Shown: positions 38,101 through 49,905 of the stretch, one piece after another
Numbering within the stretch: position 1 is the first letter of the stretch
How the letters are laid out: each line of letters opens with the position of its first letter
DNA from: Paramecium tetraurelia
Taxonomy: Eukaryota > Ciliophora > Oligohymenophorea > Peniculida > Parameciidae
Assembly: GCF_000165425.1 (NCBI RefSeq)
Contig: NW_001799003.1
Span: forward strand, 176,246-240,245
Direction of reading: 5' to 3'
DNA: 64,000 bases
Made by a program: the position numbers and the translations under genes
Notes under the pieces: model-generated
What the model was told of the DNA's origin: nothing
What the model saw: only the letters and a program-made list of their open reading frames with translations
The model's database searches: none

Positions 38101-40172
38101 AAATTGTGTTGATATTGGAAAGGCCTGTTCATTCTTTAGAGGAGATGATGCTAAGTGCTCCTCCTTCACAGCTAATGATGGTCCATGCAAAGCAAGTTCA
38201 GTTTCAGCATCTGCTGTTGCTTGTACTCCTAGAGTTTGCTATGAAGCTCCAAATACATATACAACAGATGATTAATGTTCCAAGTATCACCCATCATGTA
38301 AAACAACTGGCAGAGGATGTAAGAGCTCTGTTGGATGTGGGGAATTAACTTCTTAAGCTTCATGCACAGCAAATACATCATGTCAATGGGCAGGATAATG
38401 CAGAACTTTAACAACTACATGTGGTGCATTGACTACCTAAGGTCAAACTATTTGTACGAATACACCATTATCAAATGGAAAGAAATGTGCTTGGTACAAT
38501 GGTCCTTCTTCCAATGTTTGTAGAGATTTCACATGTGCAGATTATGATGGATCTATTGCAACTCACAAAGATTGCTAGGACAAAGATACCACATGCACTA
38601 CTACAGGGGCTGGTTGTATAACCTTAGGAGTATGCTCATCTTATAGATCTAAATCTATCTGTGAAGCTGCAAATACAACTGAAACTTCGGTAAGATGTAC
38701 ATGGAATTCTACAACTGCAGCTTGTAGATAAAGGTCTTGTGCAGATGGAGTGTTTACCACTGATGAAGCTTGCAACACATGGCTTACTGGATGTAAAACT
38801 TCAGGAACAGCTTGTGTAGGACCAAACTTTGGATGTGATGTGTTTACAGGAAATCCTAAACTCTGTTTGAAGAATAGTGCTGGAAACCCATGTTTATATG
38901 TTAATGGAATTTGCTATGATTATGACAATTGCACAGATGTTAGTTCTTCAACTTACTCATTCTGCTAATCCTTCTCTAAATAATGTGTTCCAACAAATAC
39001 TACTTGCAGAGCCATAACTCAATGCGATAAATATGAATATATTAACTCATGCACAATTGGTGTTAATAATACTGTATGTGGATGGTTACCTGAAGGTAAA
39101 TGCAAAGAATACACAGTGTGCAGTGATGCTACTGGTACTGACTTATCAGCTTGTACCAGTTGGGGTTCTACCTGTGTTTCAGATGGAACCAAATGCGTCG
39201 ATAAAGGAACTTGTGCTTCATATTTAACCACTTAAGCTTGTGATAATGCAGGTACTGATGGATCTTGTTAATGGACTGGAACTGCTTGCAGATTGAGAGA
39301 ATGTACAGATAAAGTTGCTACAACTGATGCTGAATGTTTAGCTTATACTGTTAAGAGTGGAGTCTGTACAACTGATGGAGCTAAATGTGTTCCTAGAGCT
39401 ACATGTTCTTCTTATTTAACTGAAGCAGCTTGCACAATTGGATAAGATGGAATTCCATGTGTTTATGATTTACCAGTTGGTGCTACTACAGGAACTAAAT
39501 CATGTAGACCTAAGGAATGCACTGATATCAAAGGAACTACTAATGATGCTTGTGTATCAATGATTCCAAATAAGGCTTGTGTTTCTAATGGAGTTAATTG
39601 TGTTAAATAAGATACATGTGCCAATTATAAGAATAAATTATCATGCAAAGCAGGAGGTTCAGATGGAAAATGCGCATTTACTCCAGCACCAACTGTTGCA
39701 GATCCAAATAATGGAACATGTGTATCATTCAAATCATGTGAAAATGCCAATAGTGATTAAGATGCTTGCAACAGTAAACCAAAAGCTTGCAAATGGTAAT
39801 CAACTACAACTGGAACTACCACTACTACTAAATGTTCACCAATGGATTGCCCAGGAGTTGCTTCTGGTACAACTTGCAACCCATTCCAAAGTTTCGATGG
39901 AACTTCAAGCACCATTTTGTGTTTTGGTCAATAATGTATGTTCAGTTAGCGATCCATCAACCCTTACAGCAGAATAATGCTATAAACCAACAACTGTTTA
40001 CACATACACTTGGAATGAATCCACTAATAAATGTGTTTCATGCAAAGCTCCAACTAATAATAACAATAACTCAACCAATCCAAACACTACAGACCCAGGT
40101 ACTAATACTGACGATAATGGATACATCTTAGGTGTTACAATTCCATTGGCTATATTGGGAATCTTTGTTTGA
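32125..40172 (+). pseudogene. Surface antigen copy 2, full length but frameshifted
   Basis: Aligned by eye to copy 1, this copy keeps the start, signal peptide (MQIKYLLLISLLLTITQ), body, Asn-rich spacer and hydrophobic tail, in the same order and close to the same length. It differs by eight single-base insertions: near 33167, 33285, 33572, 33952, 34491, 34792, 34816 and 39915. The frame is lost after the first, and the frame used at the end is not that of the start. In-frame length differences also occur, such as a 9-base loss near 34080. Between 34.8 and 39.9 kb the frame is continuous. It is either a recent pseudogene or a low-quality assembled stretch. The 33.1-34.8 kb cluster of insertions stands out. 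Confidence 0.85.
35830..36690 (+). repeat. Central tandem repeats of antigen copy 2
   Basis: Same approximately 120-base units as at 22560-23400 of copy 1, with substitutions and a few unit-internal length differences. They encode the C...LPS...CSW...C pattern. Confidence 0.7.
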
Positions 40173-40352
40173 TTTTGATTTAAAATTTATATAGGGAAAA
40201 TTACATATATTAATAAAAAAATTCATTTCTTACAATCAATTTTGATAGAAATCATTATTCTTTCAATCTTTTCAGTTTGTTCATTTACAGATTAAAATAT
40301 GCTATCACTCTACAATATTTTGTTCTATTATTCTCTCATCCTATTAAATTTA
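40173..40352. repeat. 3' flank of antigen copy 2
   Basis: Near-identical to 26880-27060. The match is cut by the run of Ns, so the right border of the duplication is hidden. Confidence 0.8.
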
Positions 40353-40604
40353 NNNNNNNNNNNNNNNNNNNNNNNNNNNNNNNNNNNNNNNNNNNNNNNN
40401 NNNNNNNNNNNNNNNNNNNNNNNNNNNNNNNNNNNNNNNNNNNNNNNNNNNNNNNNNNNNNNNNNNNNNNNNNNNNNNNNNNNNNNNNNNNNNNNNNNNN
40501 NNNNNNNNNNNNNNNNNNNNNNNNNNNNNNNNNNNNNNNNNNNNNNNNNNNNNNNNNNNNNNNNNNNNNNNNNNNNNNNNNNNNNNNNNNNNNNNNNNNN
40601 NNNN
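40353..40604. other. Assembly gap of 252 N
   Basis: Run of undetermined bases. It sits exactly where the duplicated antigen block should end, as expected when repeats confuse assembly. Real length unknown. Confidence 1.
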
Positions 40605-41299
40605 AGTACTTTATTATATTTAAAAAGCAATAAGTTATTTGTTTAATGTTTTTTTTTAGTATATATATTTTTTAATTTGCATAAATTGCTTCTTGCTTTT
40701 TCAATTAATTGAACAAAGACCTACAATTCTTTATGATTTCCATCTTATAAGCAATATTGAGCTGAATCTATGTATTACGGACAATCTTAACATGATATTA
40801 TTTGTTGCGATTCATTAATTGCTAAGATCTGCAACTAAAGAGGAAGCTTTTAAAGAGATTTTTAAAAGAAACTAAATAGCGAAGGTATTGGCTTTGCTGA
40901 TGGAACCACATAATATTCATAAAACAATAGATCCTAATCATTCTTTATTAAAGAAATAAAAAGAGAAATATTAATCAAATCTTAAATAAGATGATTTAGG
41001 CAATAAATTGCTTAAATTTCAAAGGTACCTGAAGTGTTAGAGCAAATAAATAAGAAGTTTATTATGTTAATTAAGTTGAGTAGTGCTAATTAAGTGCAAA
41101 CTTCGCGGTTGTAATTCCTAAACTACACACAAGTAAGTATGTATGTTAATAAGATAGTTTAAGGAATTTATCTGCTAGTTTTATAGCAGAATTGAATAAA
41201 TTTGGAAGATTAAAGAGATACTGTAAAGAAATAAACTATTAAGATTCAATAATTATAATGAAAGTTTGGTGAGACGTAGTTTAAATAAATTCAACATAC
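40605..41299. other. No gene seen
   Basis: Sequence after the gap. Short coding-like scraps may belong to the 5' part of the retroelement that follows, but I could not assign a frame. Confidence 0.4.
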
Positions 41300-44150
41300 C
41301 TTGAGTTAATTGAAAATACTAGGATGATATTAAGAGAAACTAAGACTAATAAGAAGATTAAGAAAATATGGAAGAATAACCAGTCTAATAAATAGCTAAG
41401 TTAGATTGCAAGGAACTGTTGGCATTTGTTCTTAAATTTGCCAGCTTGAGAAATAGTAGTTGAAAGACAGCTTCACTGATTTCTGTGATAAATATTGGGA
41501 GAGAAACTCAATTGAAGTACATGATGGAGTCATAACCAATAAATTTGCGAAGTTTCAGCAACATGTGCTAAGCTATAACTTGTGATTTATGATTCATATA
41601 AGAAATGTTCTCTTAACTTATCTTTGCAGAAAAAGTGGTTTACATAGTGAATTAAAAAAGAGGAATAATTATAGAAATTTTATTAATTACAGAAACTCTG
41701 AACGAAGAATCTATTAATTTATAATAGATAAGAGATGTAGCAATACATTAGAAATCTAATGGGCGATTAGAAGATGCCATGAGGGATTCAATCAGTTCAA
41801 CAGTTATAATCCGAATTATAGCAATAGACAATGTTTAAACAACTAATAGGGAGGCTCTAGGTAATTTATTGGGTTGAGGAGCAATTATGGAATCAAAACT
41901 ATAGCCAGATTTATTTAGAGGGAAAAACAGACAAATCCCTCATAGTTTCGTTCTTTATGGATAGAGAAGATGAATGATGAAGCTTAAGGCTGAGTACTAA
42001 CAGAGTGTAAACCATATTTAAGGGTAAGTCTAAATAGGTGAACTAGACCTTGACTAAAGGGATACCAGCAGCAAGACAGAATAAATCGTTTCCCAAAAGT
42101 CACCACAACACAACTAAACTAACTCACAGAATAACAAATTCAAATGTTGGCTCAATATAAAAGGCACCAGTTATTTGGCAAAAGAAAACTAACCACTTAT
42201 TATCTATCTAGAAGAGGCAAGGTAAAAATTTATATAAAAGTTTCCTCAATATACTTTTTTGTTCAAAAAGAAGGTTAAACATAAGAGGTGTTGCAATTGG
42301 AATACACTCATACTTTGATTTCACTTATATTTCAGATAGGTTAATTCCCAAAAATCCTACAGATTATGACTATATTGCTATAAATTGTAGAAACCAATGC
42401 TTGGATTTGATCATTTGAATTTTCTACATTTCAAACAAACAAATTCGTAAAAGAATAAAACTTATTCATGGATACAAAGTTTAATTTTCAAGAAAATAGA
42501 AAGTCAAAGAATTGTTGTATATAGAATTTTAATCATAATAGTTTATAGTTCGATTAGTTAACTAACATTCTAGATTAATCAGACCTCACTTTTGTTGAGA
42601 ATAATAGTATCCTCTCTTTAGACTTCATTTGTTGTTCAGGTTAAGCATGATTTGAAAAAGTCTTATTTTCACTAAATTTTCAAGTCATGCAAAATTAGCA
42701 GTGACCTAAATCGATAAGGAGTAAGCAGAACACAGGATAGGCCTCAAAAGGTGAATGCTTATAATCTCAATTAAGAGGCAGCATTTAAGTGTAATGATTT
42801 CTAAACCTGATAAAATTGTATTAGATGTGACATAAGAAAGAGACTTATGATTAAAAAGATTCATCTTATCTTACCAAATCAAGCTAAAGGAAAACATAAC
42901 TATTGAAGAATAATTTATGAAATTGCTACAATATTTAATCAGTCAAATCCCAAGAAGGCTTTCTGATAAATAAAAGAATGGCAACTCTAACCCTCAAAGA
43001 AGGATGGTTGGTATCTCAGACACTTTTATAAGAAAAAACTCTAAAATAATAAAACATCTATGGAAGTGCAACGTCCTTAAATAAATAAATATATTAGTAA
43101 TGCCCAAATAGTTTCATTAAGTAAGGAATATCCAGAGATTCATTAAATAGCTATTCAGGCCTATCACAATACTAAGCCCATTATTCAACTTTTTTTAGAT
43201 TTAAGATTCTTAAATAAGATTTAAGGATTTTGCGAGCATTATCTTAATTAAGAGTAAAATGGCATCATTTCTAAAAGAGGAAATCAGTAACAATGGGGAA
43301 ATTGGTAACATTCTTAGATGATATAAATAAGCAAGAGAGGAAATGCGTGATCTTTATTGATTTCTCAAATGCATATTGCACCATCATTAGAATTAAGTTA
43401 TTCTTAGTTATGGAAGAAAAAGAAGTGTTAAAATTGAATAAATTGACATTTCTTAAAGGACTATGTTCTTTACTTCATTATCAAGACCCTCTCAAAGAAT
43501 AAGAGAAATGGTGGTTTAAATGGAGTTTTTTATTGATCCACATTATCACTATTGCTATTCAACATTTATTTGGATGCCTTTTTATAAGATATCTCCTCAA
43601 ATATGAATTAAGAGCTGAATGTTGAAGCTTATGCAGAGAGGAGTTGATCACTTTTATTGTAGACTACAAAGATGCAGAACACTTTACTTGTTTATTAGAT
43701 GAAATTAGTAGAATATGGAACTAATATTAAATAAAGCAAAATCAAGAGTATTTCTAATTGGAAAATCTAAATGAAATGCAGAAAATATATATGGTACTTA
43801 AGTACTCTAAAGTATAACTATCTTAAAGAACGATCTAACAAAAATACAAAAAAGGATTTGAAGGCCATAATCAAATTACCAAAATCGACACCAAATCGCA
43901 TTATTAATATTTAATCAGAATTAACAACAAAAGTAAGGTTCCTAAAACCTCAATGAAATACACTACTAACAAGATAAAATTTGCAAAACTTAACTGTATT
44001 ATATGAAAGATTAACATATAATTGAATAGGATTTTGGACTTAAATTTACAGAATTTCTAGAATTCATTTAGGGGAAAAGAAGAAAAATATAGTTATCAGA
44101 TTGAAGAAAAAATAGAAGAACTGATAACTGAGATCAATCTGAATAAAAGA
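41300..44150 (+). mobile_element. Degraded non-LTR (LINE-type) retrotransposon
   Basis: Three conserved pieces lie in the expected order on the plus strand, in broken frames. Around 41370-41463 is a helical ORF1-like segment. At 42150-42420 is an endonuclease-like segment: NIKGTSYLAKEN then, in another frame, NIRGVAIGIHSYFDF and YDYIAIN, like the apurinic endonuclease of LINEs. At 43290-43500 is reverse-transcriptase motif A (VIFIDFSNAYCTI, compare FIDFSKAFDTV), and near 43651-43690 a decayed motif C (FIVDYKDAEHF in place of a YADD-like centre). Frameshifts and lost motifs show it is dead. Element ends and target-site duplications were not found. Confidence 0.65.
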
Positions 44151-44631
44151 GAATGAATAATTTATTGCTGTTTAGTTTCTTAAAATGACATTCTAATAAT
44201 ATTAATAATAATAATCAATCATTTCTTCTTGTACCCTCACGAATTCTTAAAGCATGATAGGCATTTCAATTAATTAATTTGATTTATGAGAAAATGCAGA
44301 GAATATTTGTATACGAAATATAAAAAAATGCACAAAAATTCTAGAATATATATTATTTCTAAGAAGAATTATTTAAAAAATTTTATTTCAAACTTACTTT
44401 AAATAGGCTTGGTTCAATTGTTAATTGGCTATTGCTATCGTAAAATAAGCAGGCATTTTCTATTTTAGGCCAGCGAATATTAAATTAATATTAGAAGCTA
44501 GGGATTTTAGATTTGATAAAAAATGTCATTAATTGATTGTAGTCATCAAAGAATCAATTTTTGATGAATTTTTAATTATTTTAGATTGAAAGAAAAGTAA
44601 ACAGAAGAATGTAAATTAAGCTAATATGAAA

Positions 44632-45681
44632 TCAAACATGAATTAAATCATTCTTTTATCTAACTTAAAATTCTTAATTCTAAAAGTCCCAAGTAATAAA
44701 ATATTCTTCATCTGAACTCAAAGCTGCGAAATTCCAATTAGTGCTAAATGGGATAATCTATTATATCTTAAACTCTTAAGTTTCATCCATTTTTAAGAAA
44801 TACATTCTATATTTATGTCGAACAATAAGCAAGCGAGATATATTTGAGTAAATTGATTCAAAATAATGAAAGTCATAATTTCCCTGTCCTAATATTATTT
44901 TATTCTTCAATTCAAAAAGTAAATTTCGTGGATTCATTTAAAACACATATAACTACCCATCACTAGTAGGTTACCATGTTAACTTATCATGATCAATAAA
45001 ACAGATTTTAGTTCCATAATCTTCATTCCTAATATTCTAAAACTTTTTCCATTGTACTTCATTATTTATGATTGCTCTTTATTGTCTCCAAAACGTTATA
45101 GTTTTATTTTCAGAGCATGAAGCTAATATGTCTGAAGTAGAGTTCTCAACAATACTATAAATTTCCCCAGTCATAGATTTCAATGTCTCTTAACATATCC
45201 AACCATTATTTTGACCCTAGGCTACCCAAATCTTGATTGTTCCATCTTCACTTGATGATATGATTGAATCATCCTTCTTACTTATTATGATTGCACTCAC
45301 CCTCCCTTTATGTCCAACCAATTAGGTGCAAAATTTCCAAGTATTTTTCTGTAATTCCCAAACCAGCATTGTTTCATCACTTCCGCCAGCAACAAGAAAA
45401 TTTGATTATATACCAAATTTAATTATTTTCACCAGCGATTTCCCTTTTAAAAATTATGGATTCGTAACATAGCCATTATTGAACTCCCATATCTTTACAT
45501 CATGTTTCGATGCAGCTGCTAATAAATTGCCCTTATTATTAAATGCTAATGCTCCTCCCCATTTTCTCTATTTTTATTTTGAAATTAATTAGTAATTTAA
45601 GCTGCTCCCTTCAATAATTTCTTCAACTTAGGTCACGTTTGTATTTTCCAACTATTCCTATAGATTTAAATCTTAATCCAT
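44632..45681 (-). CDS. WD40-repeat protein
   Basis: Intronless minus-strand frame of 349 residues from ATG at 45681 to TGA at 44632-44634. After a short polar N-terminus, blades end in the usual Trp-containing strands: VKIWEF, MLVWEL, IKIWV, ITFWRQ and, near the end, YFITWDF. GH dipeptide (VGHKGRVSAI) and SSSEDGTIKIW are typical of WD40 propellers. It should fold as a single beta-propeller scaffold. The partner is unknown. It is the only clearly undamaged gene between the gap and the inverted antigen copy. Confidence 0.85.
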
Positions 45682-46056
45682 GAAAAAAAATAATTATTAA
45701 TAATATTGTTTTCCTTTTAAATTAAATACAGTCTCATTATAATACATATGTCATCATAGATTCTCGATTTTAACAAACATTTATATTAGTTTCAAACATT
45801 TAGAACTCTTCTCTTTCATAGCTTGAAGCTCCATTCTTTTTAAAAGATACATTAATGATTCATTTATAAAGCTAATTATTTAGGTAACATCCTTGGTGCA
45901 AAAATATTTATTGATAGCACCTATTAGCTGAATTCAAGATTATTGAATTTGTGCCTTATAGATAAGCCAGTTTAAAACAACAATAACGGATAAATAATAA
46001 ATTCTGATTGCTAATTATTCAATAAAAATAACATATATTACTTAAATATAACATAT
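45682..46056. other. Intergenic, nothing seen
   Basis: AT-rich spacer between two minus-strand genes. No supported frame or repeat. Confidence 0.4.
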
Positions 46057-47555
46057 TCATGCTTTATTTTCCTTTGCAGATAATAACTTTTTCAAATTTT
46101 TCAGTTTTATTAGTTCAAAATTTCCATTACTAAATCTCATAGCGAAAGGCCTACAAGAGATGGTTTTTTGGAAATGGATAATAGTGAATTGGTTTTTCAT
46201 ATTTTTTAAAGTTTGGGGATCATATATTAAAATTGAGCCAAGATAGAATTGTTTTCCATGTGATGAAAATTATAATTTTTAATTTAAGACTAATCTAAAG
46301 TATATGTTATTTTATTAGTTTTAGAATCCATTATTTCTAAACTATTTCTATAAATTTTGCAACAAAATTAGTTACAAATTGTTTCTATTATCAAAACCAC
46401 CTTCACTACCCTCTTCTATAACTCCTGTTTATTTATAATCAGAAATTTTTCCTTCAATTATGTATCCTGATTTATTAAGAATTTATAAAAGCAAAAGCAA
46501 GTGCTTCAAATGGTGTTGTCTAATTAATCTGTGTATAATCCTTTTTTGATCTGAAATATCCCATGACCTAAGATTATGAATCATTCCCAATGTAAGTAAA
46601 AAATTTCCATTTTTAGAAAATTTGAGTATAGAAGAAAGATCTTATTTTTTAAGATAATTTCCTTCCACAACCACAATGACTTTTAGATTTTTTTTACGAT
46701 ACATCATATATATCTTTAGGTAGCTTTATTTTAGATGGCGACTAAACTTTTGGCTTAATTAAATCCTGCTATGAAATTTGATGATGATAAAGGATGACTA
46801 GTTGCTTCATCTAAAACAAAACCAAAATCTGAGTTACTTTAATCTTCCCATAATTTTCCATTTTTCATGTGATACAGATATGAATTCTTCAACTTTCAAA
46901 AGGGAAAATCTACAACCTAATATTTGTCTTTCAACTCCTCTATCACCTACAGTTTTAAGTTCTTATTTATTATAATCAAATTTATCAATTATTTTAAAAT
47001 ATTTATAACTTGATCCATATATAAGTGAATCATTGTTATACATTCCATAAAGCCATTGATAAAATCTAATTTTTTTCTAAGGAAAATGAAATTCTATTGA
47101 TTTTTTCTCTAGTGACCATATGATGATTGATGAATTTTCACCTTCAATAGCTAATCTCTGATTAACATGACATATGGAATAGTTGCTGTTTAACTACTTT
47201 ATAATCCATTAATTTCTTCAATCTTTAATTCAGAATTATTATTTGTTAAAATCAATTCAAATGAACAGAAAAAATATTTCTTCAATAATGTTTGGAATTC
47301 CTAAACATTATTAGAAATTTTATTATAAATTGTGAAATCAAGATTTGCAGTTATTTCTACAGTTTTTTGTTGATTATTTTAATAGTTAATTTTTATGGAT
47401 AAGATCGTTTTCTTTAAAACTTATACATACATTCAACAATTTATTTACAATTTTTTAGATATTTAAAAGTATTTAATGCAGATAATTTTTTCTTAAGTTA
47501 TTTCTCTTAATTACCAAGAAAATCTTTTTATATTACTGCAAACCAAAGTTTTCAT
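46057..47555 (-). pseudogene. WD-like repeat protein gene, apparently damaged
   Basis: ATG at 47555 opens a frame beginning MKTLVCSNIKRFSWQ. Downstream sections read as WD-like strands: LAIEGENSSIIIWSLEKK (about 47150), HEKNGKLWED-like text (about 46850), and LKFSKNGNFLLTLGMIH with LRSWDIS (about 46600-46560). The end (RFSNGNFELIKLKNL) stops at TGA 46057-46059. Between about 46870 and 46850 the frame must shift by one base, and an in-frame TGA lies near 46705. I found no intron that removes either. The gene is therefore probably dead, unless my exon model is wrong. Confidence 0.5.
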
Positions 47556-47932
47556 GGTTAATTCTTCTAAATTTATTTTTAATCAAATTAAAATAAGAAA
47601 TATTTCAATTCATTAGTAATCTATTTGGAAGTAATTATTTATACTAAATTATGCCCTCAAGTGTTAGTTAAATTTAAGAATGATAGGGATATTCACTTTT
47701 AGGTAGTAATTTATCTAAATTTTGAGATTAATCAAAAATGAGAATATTACAATATTGAGGAATGGAAATTAAATAGGTTGCAATATAAAAAAAATAAGGA
47801 TGCAAATTTGTTTTAGATTGATTCTCAAACATGACTCATTGATTGCAATTAACATAAACATAGAAAACACTTGTGAAAATGAAATTTTCAATTATATATA
47901 TAAATTTAAAAACACAGATAATTTTAGTTTTA
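47556..47932. other. Intergenic, nothing seen
   Basis: AT-rich spacer between two minus-strand genes. No supported frame. Confidence 0.35.
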
Positions 47933-49468
47933 TCATTTTTATTGATGAATTTGTTTGATAAAATCTTTTTATTATGATTCAGAGATTTTATGTTAATTTT
48001 AGATACCTGGGTTCTTCAAAATAGAGAAAATGGAATAATAAAAGTTTAAGAGCTTAGTATAATGATTTACTTTATTAGGGTCAAATTTAAACACGTTTAA
48101 CAATTTTTTAAGATTAACTTCTTAAAAAATCTCATCTCCAGACTCTAAATGTGTTTTTATTTCTTATTTAATTGAGTCACTTACTACTGCATCAAAATCA
48201 TACCTTATAAAATAATTATAATATGTTACAATAGAGCTTTTAGATATTCTATTACTTCCTTCTTTGGATTGTGCATTTATTGAAATAGTGGTTAATTCAA
48301 TTGGTTCCGAGATGGAAAACATTATTATTGTATAGAGTATATCCTTAAGAAATTTGGTTATCCTTTATGCTGTGGATGTTGATTATTGTTATTGCTATTA
48401 TTAATATTACTACCATTGCTATTATTAAAATTATTATTATTCTTATTAATAATGGTAGGAAATCGTTGAGAATTTATGTTCTCTGGATGTTAACCGAAAC
48501 TTAAAAAAGGATTCATTCCAGGAAGTTTATTAAACTAAAAAATTTGAGATCCTACATTGTTAAGTTCTTGTTCAAACCTCTAAAAAACCTATTAAAATGG
48601 AATTCTTTGATCAGGGGAATAAACTAGCATTTGTTCAATAAGTTCGATATACTTTGAATTCCCTTGTAATTATAACGTTTGTAATTTTATTTGATTCAAA
48701 AATTTGATAATTTCAATGACTTAAGAATCAAAAGGTAAACTCCCATATACCATCTAATACAATATCAAACCAATCTAGATTTATTCATATAATTACTGAA
48801 TAAATATCAATTTAGCTTTTATGATTTTCAATATTCTTGATAGAATTAAAGCAATAGCTTAATTCCAAGTCTTGCTATATTGGGCTTATTTCTGGAGCAG
48901 CATATGCAGGCGTTCCAATTTTTTCAAGGGGGGAATCATCATCTTTTAAAAATATTTTTGCAATTGCAAAATTTGCTATTTTAAATATTGGCTTTCCGTT
49001 TACATATTTAACTTATATGTTTTCAGGTTTGATATTACGATGAATAATAAATTCCTAATAAAGAACTCTATAACCATTTAGAAATTGAATAAAAAATTCA
49101 TCTATTTTAAAATCATCGAACTTTTTTTTTTAATCCCATATTTATTGTAAAGTAGTTTCGCATTTCTCCATAATTATTACAATCAAATTCCTTTCTTTTA
49201 GTTTTCTGACGAGATGTACATAAACTAAATTTTAATTATTTCTATTTTTATAGAGTATTTCATGGATTTAGAATTACATTTCATAATGCATCTATAAGTG
49301 CTATTCTTGCATTGGTATTAGCTATAATAGTGTTAAATTATTAATTACTCTAGCACAATAAGCAATATAAGAATTCCGAGTTGATTTGCAATCATATAAT
49401 TTATCAGTAATATTCTCCCCAATAGATATCTGGTACTCATCAATTATCAAAATTTCACCTATCTGCAT
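47933..49468 (-). CDS. Divergent ULK/ATG1-like kinase lacking catalytic residues
   Basis: Minus strand, ATG at 49468. Introns of 27 bases after the Arg near residue 45 and 22 bases in the C-lobe (after DIYS) are clear. A 44-base one within the Asn-rich linker is needed to join the C-terminal part, giving about 480 residues; that join is uncertain. The kinase fold is readable: IIMEKCETTLQQ, catalytic loop IHRNIKPENIQV (about residue 134), KIANFAIAK (about 156), GTPAYAAPEI, SIGLILYQMVYGSLPFD, and a final RIPFQQVF helix. Catalytic Asp is Asn (HRN) and DFG is NFA; the VAIK lysine region reads CAR. The arrangement KIADFGFAK/GTP resembles ULK kinases. It is probably a pseudokinase with a poly-Asn linker and a helical C-terminal domain beginning MFSISEPIEL. 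Confidence 0.65.
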
Positions 49469-49905
49469 TTCTTATATTAATTTACTTATTAATTTAACAC
49501 TTGAGATAAAGAATTTGGAATTAAACTTAATAGAAAAAGAATGAAATATAAATATAAACAGATGGTATGAACCAGAAAAATAGAAATTGTAATAATTATA
49601 AATAACTTTGTATCTACATTAATAAATCGTCACAGATAATTACATTTGGGCTCATTATTGGGTTTTGATTCTACTTTGGTTATAATAAACAATAATTTCT
49701 AATATAATTTGATAGAATATATTATATATTCTATTAGTTTGTATTAAAACATAATATATTTTCATAATCAAATTTAATAGATTTAATAGCTGAGCTCAAC
49801 AGAACTAAAAATATAACAAGGACTATTAAATCTATTAATCTATTTAAGAAATTAAAATATCAATATATGGAAATAAGTTAATCAACAACTAGAAGCTTAT
49901 ATTAG
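49469..49905. other. Intergenic, nothing seen
   Basis: AT-rich spacer between the pseudokinase start and the broken end of antigen copy 3. No supported feature. Confidence 0.4.

Noticed and set aside
40277-40646. ORFs spanning the run of N
   Set aside because: They are made of undetermined bases.
48181-48322. A separate small gene starting at the ATG 48322 (MFSISEPIEL)
   Set aside because: Open sequence continues upstream of that ATG toward the pseudokinase, and a GT...AG stretch can join them; I kept one gene but the join is uncertain.
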